DNA of 17,342 bases from Mariprofundales bacterium (GCA_015487905.1 WFOX01000146.1:1-17342); one strand, 5' to 3'. Shown: positions 7,054-14,976, counted from the first letter of the stretch. Program-made: numbers and translations. The notes: generated by a model from the sequence alone, not told the origin.

Positions 7054-9330
7054 TTAGACCTTCGCGCGCCGGCGGGCAAGTTGCTCCAGCCATGTGCGCG
7101 CCTTTTGCCAACTGCGACGCAGCCTGCGCTGGATACGGCCCCAGCGCGTCGCCTCTTCGCCATAGGCGTAGTCGTAGTAGCGATCCATCTTGTAGCGGGC
7201 GTAATCGGGCGAGGCCTCGCCATGCACGCCATTGATCACCACGCCGATCGTCTTGCCGCCCACGGACTCAATCGTTTGCTTCACGCGCCTGAGTGCTGCG
7301 CGCACAACGGAGCCGATGAAATAGACGAGCACCACGCCGTCCGTGCGCGGCGCCAAGATCGCCGCATCGCTTGTGTGCAGCATCGGCGCCACATCCACGA
7401 TCACATAGTCGTATTCCTTGCGCGCTTCCGTAAGCAACCGATCCATCGCATCCGAAGCGAGCAAATCCGGTGGATTCACATTGGCCTCGCCTGCGGGAAG
7501 CAGATCCAACTGATCCAGCCCCGGCGTCATGAGCGCGGCATCCACGCCCATGTGCCCGAGCATGACATCGGAAAAGCGCTTGAGCGCCCGCCGCCAAGGA
7601 AGCTGGCCGAGCAGGGCCTCAGCCAGCCCCGGCGCACGCTCCACGCCGAACTGGTGATGCTGGATCGGCTTGCGCAAATCGGCATCCACGAGCAGCACGC
7701 GCGCGCCCTGCTGCGCAAAGACGATGGCAAGGTTCGCCGCGACCGTGCTTTTGCCTTCCTTGGCCGTGGCGCTTGTGACCAAAAACGCTTTGTGCTTGCC
7801 GCCGAGCGCGAACATGAGGTTCGTGCGCAGGCTGCGATAGGACTCGGCCAATGTGGAGCGCGGCGCAAAGTGCGACACGAGCCGCATCTGGCGCTCCAGC
7901 CTAGAGCCGCGGGTCGCAAGCCCCTCTATGCCTGAGAAGAGTTCCACGGCCTCATCGCGCGAAAAATGCGGCAAAAAGCCCACCACGGGCGCGCCCAGAT
8001 ACTCTTCCACCTCCTCAATCGTGCCGATGGAGGTATCCAGCGCCTCCAAGATGAGCGCGATGATAAGCCCCAGCACAAGGCCCAGGATGAGGCCCGCTGC
8101 GGCGACCTGGCCCGTGCGCGGCGGATTGATGCGCACAGGACTCACCATCGCCGGCCGCAAAAGCGAAATCTCTTGAATCTTTTGCGCCTCGCGGATGAGG
8201 ATCTCCTGATAGCGCTTTTCCAGCATGTCATAAAGTTCCTCGTTGAGGCGCACGGTGCGCTCAAGCCGCTGCAGCTCCAAAGCCTCTTCGGGCGCGCCCA
8301 AAAAGCGCCGTTCATTCGTTTCAATCGCCATTTGAATGTCGTGCAAACGCTGCTTGGAAAGCCGCACCTGCTTTTCCAGCTCATCCACCATCGCGCGCAG
8401 GATGTCCGCGGCCTGGGCGCGCAGCTCGCGCATCTCGGGATGCGCTTCGGTGAGCATCGTGGAAAGCTGCGTGTGCTTGAGCGCAAGCTCCATGAGCTTC
8501 TTGTTGAGCTCGTCAAAGTAGGGGCTCACCTCCGCCCCTACCGTCACGGCGCGATAGCTCCACCTTCCCTTGAGCCGCGCCTTGAGCTGCTCCAACGCAA
8601 AGCTGATCGCATTGAGCCGCGCCGATTCCTGCCGATATTGCTGCTCCAAATCGGCGATCATCTTGGAAGCGATATCGCCCGCCACGGAAAGCGTGGAAAG
8701 CCCATGCTCCTCGCGATAGCGCTGCACGGCCTCTTCGGCCTCGCGCAGCCGCTCGGCCACGAGCTTGAGCTGCCGCTCAATGAAGCGCTTGGCTTCAAAG
8801 ACGCGCCGGTTCTTGTCCTCAATGTTGTAGGCGATGAGTGCATCGGCGACGGCCTGGGCCATGTCGCGCGCCGCCTCCGGCCGCGCCGCAATGGCCGTGA
8901 TCGTAAGGATGTTCGTATCCCCCTCGCGCTCCACGCTGATCGCATCGCGCAAGCCCTCAATTGCATCCAAGTAGTCTTCGTTGCTGCGAATCTCTTCGTC
9001 CGTAAGCCCCTTCGGGATGAGTCCGAGCTTTTCGGCCGCGCGCTTCATGACCGCATACGAGCGCGCAAGCGAGATGTAGGTGTTGAGGTTTTGATAGCCA
9101 TAGGCGCCGCCGCGGCCGAGCAGGATCTCGGCAAGATCCGTTTGCTGCTCCACCTTCACCTGCGCGCTGGAGCTATACATCGGCGGCGGCTGATGCAGCC
9201 AGGCGAAGAGCCACGAGAAAAACCCAAGCGCAAGCGCAGAAAAGACGATCACCCAGCGCCGGCGGACGATGAGGTGCCAGTATTCCTCCAGATTCAGCTC
9301 AAAGGTCTGCGCCGCGCTTGTATTCGCCAT
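7054..9330 (-). CDS. wzc: Wzc-type polysaccharide co-polymerase / BY-kinase (Wzz-GNVR-tyrosine kinase)
   Basis: This 758-residue inner-membrane protein controls chain length and export through ATP-dependent tyrosine autophosphorylation. A Wzz domain starts at about residue 12. The first membrane helix is about 27-45, with long periplasmic coiled coils at about 180-385. A Pro-rich segment (SPVRINPP) precedes the second helix at about 409-430. The cytoplasmic BY-kinase follows: Walker A EGKST (525-529), Walker A' LLVDADLRKP (546-555) and Walker B VIVDVAP (643-649). A tyrosine cluster (Y710, 713, 718, 719, 721, 723) provides phospho-acceptors. It is followed, unusually, by a basic tail of about 35 residues (RRLRRSWQKAR and on to ARRRAKV). 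Kinase and co-polymerase are fused, as in proteobacterial Wzc, not split as in many exosortase loci. ATG 9330 overlaps the upstream stop (TGATG), with GGAGG eight bases upstream. Confidence 0.93.
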   Translation of the reverse strand: MANTSAAQTFELNLEEYWHLIVRRRWVIVFSALALGFFSWLFAWLHQPPPMYSSSAQVKVEQQTDLAEILLGRGGAYGYQNLNTYISLARSYAVMKRAAEKLGLIPKGLTDEEIRSNEDYLDAIEGLRDAISVEREGDTNILTITAIAARPEAARDMAQAVADALIAYNIEDKNRRVFEAKRFIERQLKLVAERLREAEEAVQRYREEHGLSTLSVAGDIASKMIADLEQQYRQESARLNAISFALEQLKARLKGRWSYRAVTVGAEVSPYFDELNKKLMELALKHTQLSTMLTEAHPEMRELRAQAADILRAMVDELEKQVRLSKQRLHDIQMAIETNERRFLGAPEEALELQRLERTVRLNEELYDMLEKRYQEILIREAQKIQEISLLRPAMVSPVRINPPRTGQVAAAGLILGLVLGLIIALILEALDTSIGTIEEVEEYLGAPVVGFLPHFSRDEAVELFSGIEGLATRGSRLERQMRLVSHFAPRSTLAESYRSLRTNLMFALGGKHKAFLVTSATAKEGKSTVAANLAIVFAQQGARVLLVDADLRKPIQHHQFGVERAPGLAEALLGQLPWRRALKRFSDVMLGHMGVDAALMTPGLDQLDLLPAGEANVNPPDLLASDAMDRLLTEARKEYDYVIVDVAPMLHTSDAAILAPRTDGVVLVYFIGSVVRAALRRVKQTIESVGGKTIGVVINGVHGEASPDYARYKMDRYYDYAYGEEATRWGRIQRRLRRSWQKARTWLEQLARRRAKV

Positions 9331-11870
9331 CAGCGCAGCCTCCGATTGAGGTCGCGGATCAAGAGCATCTCCTGCACGGCCGTAAGCGGCTGCGTGAGCA
9401 ACTGGAAGGTGGGCAAGAGATCGCGGATGAACGCATTCCAGTTGCCGATCGGCGAGCGCGGCACGATCACGATGTCGTGATCCTCAAGCGCCACATTTTG
9501 CGAGATATCCCCGCGCTCCAGCAGCCGATCAAAGGCCACGGGGATGATTTCAGGCGTTTTCTCATCCGCGGCGCGGATCACGCGGATCGCGGGATAGTAA
9601 GGATGCGCGCCGAAGCCGCCCACCTTCGCGATCGCATCCAAAAGCCGAAGCTCGCCTGAAAACTCCACCACGCCCGGCTTATTCACCTCCCCAAGCACAT
9701 ACACGCGCCGCTTGGAAAGCCTAAGCGATGGGATGATGATGCGATCGCCCTCGTCCAAGACGGCGTTTTGCGTCCAATCGCCTTGCGAGATGGCCTTTTC
9801 CAGATTCAGCACGATCGTGCGCCCGCCGCGGATGAGCTGCACATGCGCAAGATCGGCCTCGCGGGTTGGCCCGCCCACGCGCGAAAGGAAATCCACAAGT
9901 GTCTCACGCCCCAAAAGCGGATAGGCGCCCGGGCCTGTGGGCTGGCGCACGAGGTTTTGCACCTCGCCCAAGATCGTCACGATGTGCGCGCGCTTTTTGC
10001 GCACATAGACATCCACGCGCGGATGCCGCTCATAGCGCGCAAGCGTGCGCGTGATCGCCGCATCTATCTCCACGGAAGTAAGCCCTGCCACGCGCACGCG
10101 CTCCAGATACGGAAGCGAAATCGTGCCATCGGGCTGCACGACGAGGTCATAGCCCTTGCTCTTGCCGCCGCGCCAAAGCACGACGGTGATCTCATCACCA
10201 GGCCCGACCTTGTAAAGCGCTTTGCCGCGGATCGTGCGAAAGGCCTTGTTTTCGCGCACATGGTAGAGGTCTTCCAAGCGCACCTTGCGCGTGCCCGGCA
10301 AAATGCGCGCGGCCTTGATGCGCAGCACACGCACGCGCACGCGCCGATTGAGCCGCAGCGCCTCCGGATCCAACCCGGGCGGCTCAGGCTCGCGCGCACC
10401 TAGCGCGCGAATGCTCGTTTTCGCTCTCGGCGCCCCATGCGCGACAAGCCAATGCGCCACGGCCTCGGCGCGCTTGCGCGAAAGCACGAGATTGTTCGGA
10501 AAGCGCTTCGTGTGGATCGGGCGCATATCGGCCTTGCCGATGAGCTCCAGGCGAAGCTGCGCCATGCGCTTGCCCCAGCGCTTGTGCAAGCGCCGCCACC
10601 ACGCGGCGAGCTTCGCCTCCTCGGCCTTGGTAAGCGCATCCGAGGCCGAAGGGAAAAAGACGACGAGCTCATCCACGAGCACTTCATCCGTGCGCACGAG
10701 CGCCATCGGCGCGGCCTGCTTGGGCGACCAAAGCTCGGGCGCGCCGCTTGTGCGCACGGCCGCCACATCCATCCCGCCGCGGCCCATCACATCCCCAAGC
10801 GCAAGCGCTGTATAAAAGCCCAGCGCAGGAAGCGGCCCGCGCCATGCCTTGCCGGCCTTGCCGCGCGTCCAAGCGCGCAAGCCCCGCCCGTCACCCGAAG
10901 CGGCCACAAGCTCCATTGCGCCATCGCCATCCAGATCCCCCACCGCGACGGAAGGCCAAGTGCCGCGTCGCACAAGCCACTTCCAATGCCAGCGCCCATG
11001 CCCATCGCGGCTTGCCCAGGCGATGCCGCCTTGCAAGGTGCCGACGACGATCTCGGTGCGCCCGTCGCCCGTAAGATCGTCGCTTGCAAGCGCAAGGGGC
11101 CGCGCAGGCAAGGGCAAGGCCTCGCGCTTGAAGCGCGCATCGCCCTCGTTCCACCAGATCTCAATGCCGCCGCGCTCCGTGGCCCCTGCACCGCGCTTCG
11201 TCGGCCCAAGCCCATCGGCGCGCGCCGCAATCAAATCCACATCGCCGTCGCCGTCCAAATCGCGCGCGCGCACATCCACATAGCGCCCGCGGCGCACAGG
11301 CCCCGCATGCGGCACCCAGCCGCCCGCCGCATCGTTGAGCCAAACAAACAAGCCCTCCTCGCCCGCACCGGCGATGTCCAGCCAGCCATCGCCATTGAAG
11401 TCCCCAAACGCAAGCCCGTGAAACACACCGCGCTCGGCTGCGGGCTGCATCCGCACCCAGCGCCCTTTTTGCCACTTCCACACCTGCACGCCCTTTTCAT
11501 CCCCGCTGCCCGCCAGCACGACCTCCTGCGCACCGTCCTCATCCAAATCCGCCACACGAATGACCTCAGGCTGCATCGCGCTTGCCGGCGAGGCCACGAG
11601 CTGCCAGCGCCCGCGCCCATCGCCGAGGAACAAGCGCACGGCCGGCATGTCCCGTCTTCCACCCACGAGCAAATCCAAACGCCCATCCCGATTCACATCG
11701 GCAAGCGCCACCGCCTTGCCCGGAAGAAGATTCGGCGGCGCAATGTTGTGCCACGCCGCCGCAGGCTCCCCCGCGCCTGTCGCCCCCGCATAGCGCACAG
11801 GCTCCGGCACGCGCGGCGCACAGGCCGCCAGCACCACCACCCACGCGCACACCCAGCCGATCCGACCCAT
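9330..11870 (-). CDS. Lipoprotein fusion: FG-GAP seven-blade propeller + OmpA domain + Wza-type polysaccharide export domain
   Basis: This 846-residue protein joins three modules that are normally separate. The lipoprotein signal has its lipobox at LAAC (C17). Seven FG-GAP/VCBS-like repeats follow, with DxDxDG-type calcium loops beginning at residues 58, 108, 157, 204, 265, 312 and 360; the last is degenerate (DVMGRG). The spacing is about 48 residues, as expected for a seven-bladed propeller. An OmpA C-terminal domain spans about 397-518: FFPSAS, then a GKADMRP segment (D448), LSRKRAEAVAHWLV and LNRRVRV (508-514), keeping the Asp and Arg that bind diaminopimelate. A Poly_export domain begins at YKVGPGDEITVVLW (553-566). 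Two SLBB repeats follow (LGEVQN near 634; VLGEVNKPG near 725), and a C-terminal helix at about 810-835 could form the outer-membrane pore. Wza proteins usually have only the last part (about 380 residues). ATG 11870 is preferred over GTG 11891, because the latter lies in the likely promoter. Confidence 0.9.
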   Translation of the reverse strand: MGRIGWVCAWVVVLAACAPRVPEPVRYAGATGAGEPAAAWHNIAPPNLLPGKAVALADVNRDGRLDLLVGGRRDMPAVRLFLGDGRGRWQLVASPASAMQPEVIRVADLDEDGAQEVVLAGSGDEKGVQVWKWQKGRWVRMQPAAERGVFHGLAFGDFNGDGWLDIAGAGEEGLFVWLNDAAGGWVPHAGPVRRGRYVDVRARDLDGDGDVDLIAARADGLGPTKRGAGATERGGIEIWWNEGDARFKREALPLPARPLALASDDLTGDGRTEIVVGTLQGGIAWASRDGHGRWHWKWLVRRGTWPSVAVGDLDGDGAMELVAASGDGRGLRAWTRGKAGKAWRGPLPALGFYTALALGDVMGRGGMDVAAVRTSGAPELWSPKQAAPMALVRTDEVLVDELVVFFPSASDALTKAEEAKLAAWWRRLHKRWGKRMAQLRLELIGKADMRPIHTKRFPNNLVLSRKRAEAVAHWLVAHGAPRAKTSIRALGAREPEPPGLDPEALRLNRRVRVRVLRIKAARILPGTRKVRLEDLYHVRENKAFRTIRGKALYKVGPGDEITVVLWRGGKSKGYDLVVQPDGTISLPYLERVRVAGLTSVEIDAAITRTLARYERHPRVDVYVRKKRAHIVTILGEVQNLVRQPTGPGAYPLLGRETLVDFLSRVGGPTREADLAHVQLIRGGRTIVLNLEKAISQGDWTQNAVLDEGDRIIIPSLRLSKRRVYVLGEVNKPGVVEFSGELRLLDAIAKVGGFGAHPYYPAIRVIRAADEKTPEIIPVAFDRLLERGDISQNVALEDHDIVIVPRSPIGNWNAFIRDLLPTFQLLTQPLTAVQEMLLIRDLNRRLR

Positions 11871-11880
11871 TTCAGACGAA

Positions 11881-11909
11881 AATCTAGGCACTTACGCATG
11901 GCAGTTCAA
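11881..11909 (-). promoter_or_regulatory. Candidate sigma-70 promoter for the polysaccharide operon, very short leader
   Basis: On the minus strand, TTGAAC (11909-11904) and TAGATT (11886-11881) are spaced by 17 bases. The expected transcription start is near 11874, only about 4 bases before ATG 11870. No ribosome binding site precedes that ATG, which fits a leaderless or nearly leaderless message. The promoter lies in the 103-base gap to the divergent ATPase gene. It is a consensus match by eye only. Confidence 0.4.
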
Positions 11910-11973
11910 GCGCGTTATGAACTTGCGCTTCCCATCCCTTAGCTCCATCATTGCGCCAGGAGGCGCGGGCGAG

Positions 11974-12774
11974 GTGTATTTGGAGTATTGGGGGCTTACG
12001 CGGTGGCCGTTTGAGCACGAAGCGGACGAAGAGTTTCTCTTCGTGCACGAGCGGCTCAAGCGGGCGGAGGCGCTCATTCGCGATGCGCTTGCGCGCAGGC
12101 GGGGGGCGGTGCTGCTTACGGGGCCCATCGGCTGCGGCAAAACGACGCTTGCGGAACAAGTGTTGCTGTCGCTTCCCGAGGCGCGCTTTGAGATCGCGCT
12201 CGTGCCGTTTCCGCGGCTTTCGGCGGACGAGTTGCTCTGGCAGGTGGCTGAGGAGCTGGGGGCTGAGCCTACGCCTTCGTTGAATCGCGCAGGCCTTGTG
12301 CGCGCGATTCAGGCGCGCATCATGGCCTTGGAGGAGCGCCAGGTGCAGCCGATCGTGTGCATTGATGAAGCGCAAACGATCACGGACGAAGAGACATGGG
12401 AGACCTTGCGGCTGTTACTCGGCCTTGCCTTTGGCGCGCGCTATACGCTTTCGCTGCTGCTTGTGGGCCAATCAGAAGTGGAAGCGGTGCTGCGCCGGCA
12501 TCCTGCGCTTTGGCAGCGCATCGCGCGCGTCGTGCGCATGGGGCCGCTTGCGCTTCCGGATACGGTGCGCTACATCCTGTTCCGGCTGCGCAAAGCCGGC
12601 TGCACGCGCCCGATCCTCACGCGCCAGGCCGCGGAGGCGATCCACAGGCGCACGGCCGGCGTGCCGCGGCGCATCAACAACCTCATGGATCGCCTGCTGC
12701 TTGCGGGCATGGAGGAGGGCAAGCGCTTGATTGACGCTGCGCTCGTGCGCGCGGTGGCCCAGGACGAGACATGA
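11974..12774 (+). CDS. ExeA/XrtA-associated type AAA ATPase
   Basis: This 266-residue cytoplasmic ATPase belongs to the ExeA/GspA-like AAA group, close in layout to the ATPase found beside exosortase/polysaccharide loci. It opens with the family hallmark YLEYWGLTRWPFEHEADEEF, where other members have a Tyr-Gly-Leu and Pro-Phe pattern at the very N-terminus. Walker A is GPIGCGKTT (50-58), Walker B IVCIDEAQ (127-134), sensor-1 LLVGQSE (162-168), a candidate arginine finger R182 (QRIARV), and sensor-2 GVPRRINNLMDR (229-240). I chose GTG 11974 because the family begins here and AGGAGG (11958-11963) lies 10 bases upstream. An in-frame ATG at 11917 would add 19 residues without homology and has no ribosome binding site. 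It is divergent from the polysaccharide operon and overlaps the next gene as ATGA. Its exact role is unknown even in the family. Confidence 0.85.
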   Translation: MYLEYWGLTRWPFEHEADEEFLFVHERLKRAEALIRDALARRRGAVLLTGPIGCGKTTLAEQVLLSLPEARFEIALVPFPRLSADELLWQVAEELGAEPTPSLNRAGLVRAIQARIMALEERQVQPIVCIDEAQTITDEETWETLRLLLGLAFGARYTLSLLLVGQSEVEAVLRRHPALWQRIARVVRMGPLALPDTVRYILFRLRKAGCTRPILTRQAAEAIHRRTAGVPRRINNLMDRLLLAGMEEGKRLIDAALVRAVAQDET

Positions 12775-13949
12775 CCGAGCGGCGCCGCACGATCCAATGG
12801 CTGCGGCGGCGCCGGCGCGGTGCCGCTGAGCCGCCGGCCGCAGCAGAGCCTCCTCCTGAGCCTGCGCCCGCCGAAGCCGATGTCCCTCCGCTTCCCGAGG
12901 AGGAGGGGCTTGCTGCGGAGCCGGAGGTAGAGGCCGCCGAGCTTGCGCTGCCTGAGGAAGAAGCCGAAAGCGAAACGGGCATGGAGCTGGGCGAGGCGGA
13001 GGCGGCCGCGTCCCCGGCCGTGGATGCCTTGCGGCAGCTTGCGCGCGCGCTCGTGCCGGTGCTGCGCGCAGCCCAGGCGCGCAAACCGGCGGCCTTGCAA
13101 GAGGTGATCGCGGCGGTGCGGCGCCTCGTGGAGCTTGCGCAGGATGAAGACGCCTTCGGCGCCTTGGAGCTTTGGCTTGCCGAGCACGAGGCGGCGCTGC
13201 GCGCATTGGACGAGCATGTGGGCGATCTCGTCGTGAAGTCCGCGAACACGCTCGTATATGCGCTCAAAGTCGCACGCGTCTTGGAAATGCCTGAGGCCAT
13301 GCGCACGAAACTCGTGCTTGCGGCGGCCTTGCACACGGTTGCGCTTGCGCGCATCCCTGAAGAGGTGCGCAACAAACCGAGCGCGCTTGAAGACAAAGAG
13401 CGGGAGCTTGTGGCGCGCACATGGAGCGAGGGCGCGGCCTGGCTCAAACAAAGCGGGCTTGCCGATGCCGAGGTGCTGCGCGCGATTGAAGAGGTTCCGG
13501 AGCGCTTGGACGGCTCCGGCCCCAAGGGCCTTTCCGGCAACGAGATCTCCACGCTCGGGCGCATTTTGGGGCTTTTGTCCATGTTTGAAGCGCTCATCCA
13601 CTATCGCCCGTGGCGCAAGCGCCTTTTGCCGCGCGATGCAGTGGCGGCCATCATCAAGGAGCACAAACGCCGCTTTGAGCACGCGCATCTCAAGGCGCTC
13701 ATTGAATCCGTCTCCCTTTACCCGCCCGGCACTTGGGTGCGGCTCAACTCGGGCGAGATCGCCGAGGTCGTGCGCACGCACCTGCATCATCCCTTGCGGC
13801 CCGTGGTGGAGGTGCGCTATGCGAAGTCGGGCGAACCCGTGGTGCCGCGGCGCGTGGATCTCTTGGAGATGCCGAATCTCAGGATTGAGGCCTGCATGTA
13901 TCCCGAGGAGCTTCCGCATGCCCGCAGCCAAAGGCAAGCCGAGCGCTGA
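12771..13949 (+). CDS. Degenerate HD-GYP domain protein, probably catalytically inactive
   Basis: This 392-residue cytoplasmic protein has a basic N-terminus (MTERRRTIQWLRRRRRG), then a disordered Pro/Ala/Glu-rich acidic stretch at about 18-80. A helical region and an HD-GYP-like fold follow at about 150-335. The fold is recognisable from LAAALHTVALARIPEEV (183-199), LDGSGPKGLSGNEI (246-259), FEALIHYRPWRKRLLPRDA (272-290) and YPPGTWVRLNSGE (317-329). The metal ligands are missing: the HD pair reads HT (188-189), the usual HHE before DGSGYP reads EVPE (241-244), and GYP reads GPK. It should therefore not hydrolyse c-di-GMP, though it may still bind a nucleotide or partner. ATG 12771 overlaps the ATPase stop (ATGA), with weak AGGA upstream. 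Its end overlaps the next gene by 32 bases, suggesting the three products act together. Confidence 0.78.
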   Translation: MTERRRTIQWLRRRRRGAAEPPAAAEPPPEPAPAEADVPPLPEEEGLAAEPEVEAAELALPEEEAESETGMELGEAEAAASPAVDALRQLARALVPVLRAAQARKPAALQEVIAAVRRLVELAQDEDAFGALELWLAEHEAALRALDEHVGDLVVKSANTLVYALKVARVLEMPEAMRTKLVLAAALHTVALARIPEEVRNKPSALEDKERELVARTWSEGAAWLKQSGLADAEVLRAIEEVPERLDGSGPKGLSGNEISTLGRILGLLSMFEALIHYRPWRKRLLPRDAVAAIIKEHKRRFEHAHLKALIESVSLYPPGTWVRLNSGEIAEVVRTHLHHPLRPVVEVRYAKSGEPVVPRRVDLLEMPNLRIEACMYPEELPHARSQRQAER

Positions 13950-14976
13950 AACGCTTGCCGCGCTTGCGGATCTTGCGGCCCTATACCCGAACGAACCTGA
14001 GCATCTGCGGCGCTATGCCGATGCGCTGCTTGCAGCCGGCGAAACGATGCAGGCATTGGATACCTATCGGCGCTTGTATCGTTTATTGCGCGCGCACGGC
14101 AAGCTTTCCGAAGCGCAGCAGCTCATTGAGCGCTTTCCCGAGATCGGCATCGCGCCGGAGGCGCCGCCTGAGGAGCCGCTTGGCGAGCGCTGGCCGCAAA
14201 CCGGCATGGCGCGGCTTTGGCGCCTTTTGCGTGCGCGCACGCTTGCTGCGGGGGATGTGCTCGGCTGGGAAGAGGCCAGCGCCCAAGGGCCGTGGATCGT
14301 GCTGACAGGCAGGCTTGCAGCCGTTGCACCTGCAACAGGAACCATCGCCTTTGAAGCGCCGCGAAACGAGCTCATTGCGCTGGGGCCTGCGCTGGGACTG
14401 GAAGAACCCGCGCTTTCCTATCGTGCCGTAATGCCCAGCAAGATTGCGCCGCTTCCGCGCGCGCGCCTTGCGGAAGCCTTCGCCGCCGCGCCTGCGTTCG
14501 CCGGGGCCGTGCGCCAGGCGTTGCAGCGGCGCGCGTTGCTCGCGCAGCTTGCCGCCGCAGCAGGTTTCCGCGCCGCTTCGCTCGGCTCGCGCCGGTATCT
14601 CGCGCTCAAAGCGCGCGTGGAATCCTTGCGGCCGCAAACGCGTATCTGGCGCGAGGGCGCACTTGCGCGTGAGCTCATTCTCGTGCTTGCGGGCAAGCTT
14701 GCGCTTTCCGTGCAGGTGCGCGGCGCGATGTATGCGCTTGGCACGCTGGGGCCCGGGCGTTGGATTGCGGGGCTGCCTTTGCTTGCCGATGCAGCCAAAG
14801 CGCCTGCCGAGGTTTGCGCGCAAACGCCCGTGCAGATCGCGCGCTTCGGCCTGCACGAACTACGCGCAGCGGCCCTTGCGCAACCCACCCTCTTGGAAGG
14901 CTTGGCCGATGCGGCCGAACAGCTTCAACAAACGATCGCCAGGCGCGTGCTTGCGCTCGGTCAATCCGCCCATTAG
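13918..14976 (+). CDS. TPR plus cyclic-nucleotide-binding-like domain protein
   Basis: This 352-residue cytoplasmic protein begins with a TPR-like helical repeat at about 10-75 (ALADLAALYPNEPEHLRRYADAL followed by AGETMQALDTYRRLYRLL). A weak CNB-like segment may occupy about 120-200. A clearer cyclic-nucleotide-binding-like beta-roll follows at about 235-345: IWREGALARELILVLAGKLALSV, then ALGTLGPGRWIAGLPLLAD, then a C-terminal helix ending in QLQQTIARR. The phosphate-binding cassette normally has an Arg after a Gly-Glu pair; here the region reads IAGLPLLADAAKAPAEV, so ligand binding is doubtful and no DNA-binding helix-turn-helix follows. It is therefore not a CRP-type regulator but more likely a protein-interaction or sensor module for the overlapping HD-GYP-like protein. 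ATG 13918 has GAGGAG seven bases upstream. The stop overlaps the convergent amtB stop by 3 to 4 bases. Confidence 0.72.
   Translation: MPAAKGKPSAETLAALADLAALYPNEPEHLRRYADALLAAGETMQALDTYRRLYRLLRAHGKLSEAQQLIERFPEIGIAPEAPPEEPLGERWPQTGMARLWRLLRARTLAAGDVLGWEEASAQGPWIVLTGRLAAVAPATGTIAFEAPRNELIALGPALGLEEPALSYRAVMPSKIAPLPRARLAEAFAAAPAFAGAVRQALQRRALLAQLAAAAGFRAASLGSRRYLALKARVESLRPQTRIWREGALARELILVLAGKLALSVQVRGAMYALGTLGPGRWIAGLPLLADAAKAPAEVCAQTPVQIARFGLHELRAAALAQPTLLEGLADAAEQLQQTIARRVLALGQSAH

Noticed and set aside
11871..11891. GTG 11891 as the start of the propeller-OmpA-Wza lipoprotein
   Set aside because: It lies upstream of the predicted transcription start, and seven extra residues would precede a complete lipoprotein signal that begins at ATG 11870.
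10437..11942. 501-codon plus-strand frame opposite the propeller-OmpA-Wza gene
   Set aside because: It is low-complexity Arg/Pro/His/Ala-rich sequence, fully overlapped by a gene with many recognisable motifs. The same applies to the long plus-strand frames at 4201-5319, 5799-6983 and 7966-9480.
11923..11951. Sigma-70 promoter for the ATPase operon (TTGCGC-N17-CATCAT)
   Set aside because: Both halves are poor, and the predicted start would fall on the ribosome binding site. Left uncalled.
11917..11973. ATG 11917 as the ATPase start
   Set aside because: It has no ribosome binding site and adds 19 residues absent from the family. GTG 11974 begins exactly at the conserved N-terminus with AGGAGG upstream.
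12771..13949. Active c-di-GMP phosphodiesterase
   Set aside because: Metal ligands of the HD, HHE and GYP motifs are replaced, so only the fold is claimed.
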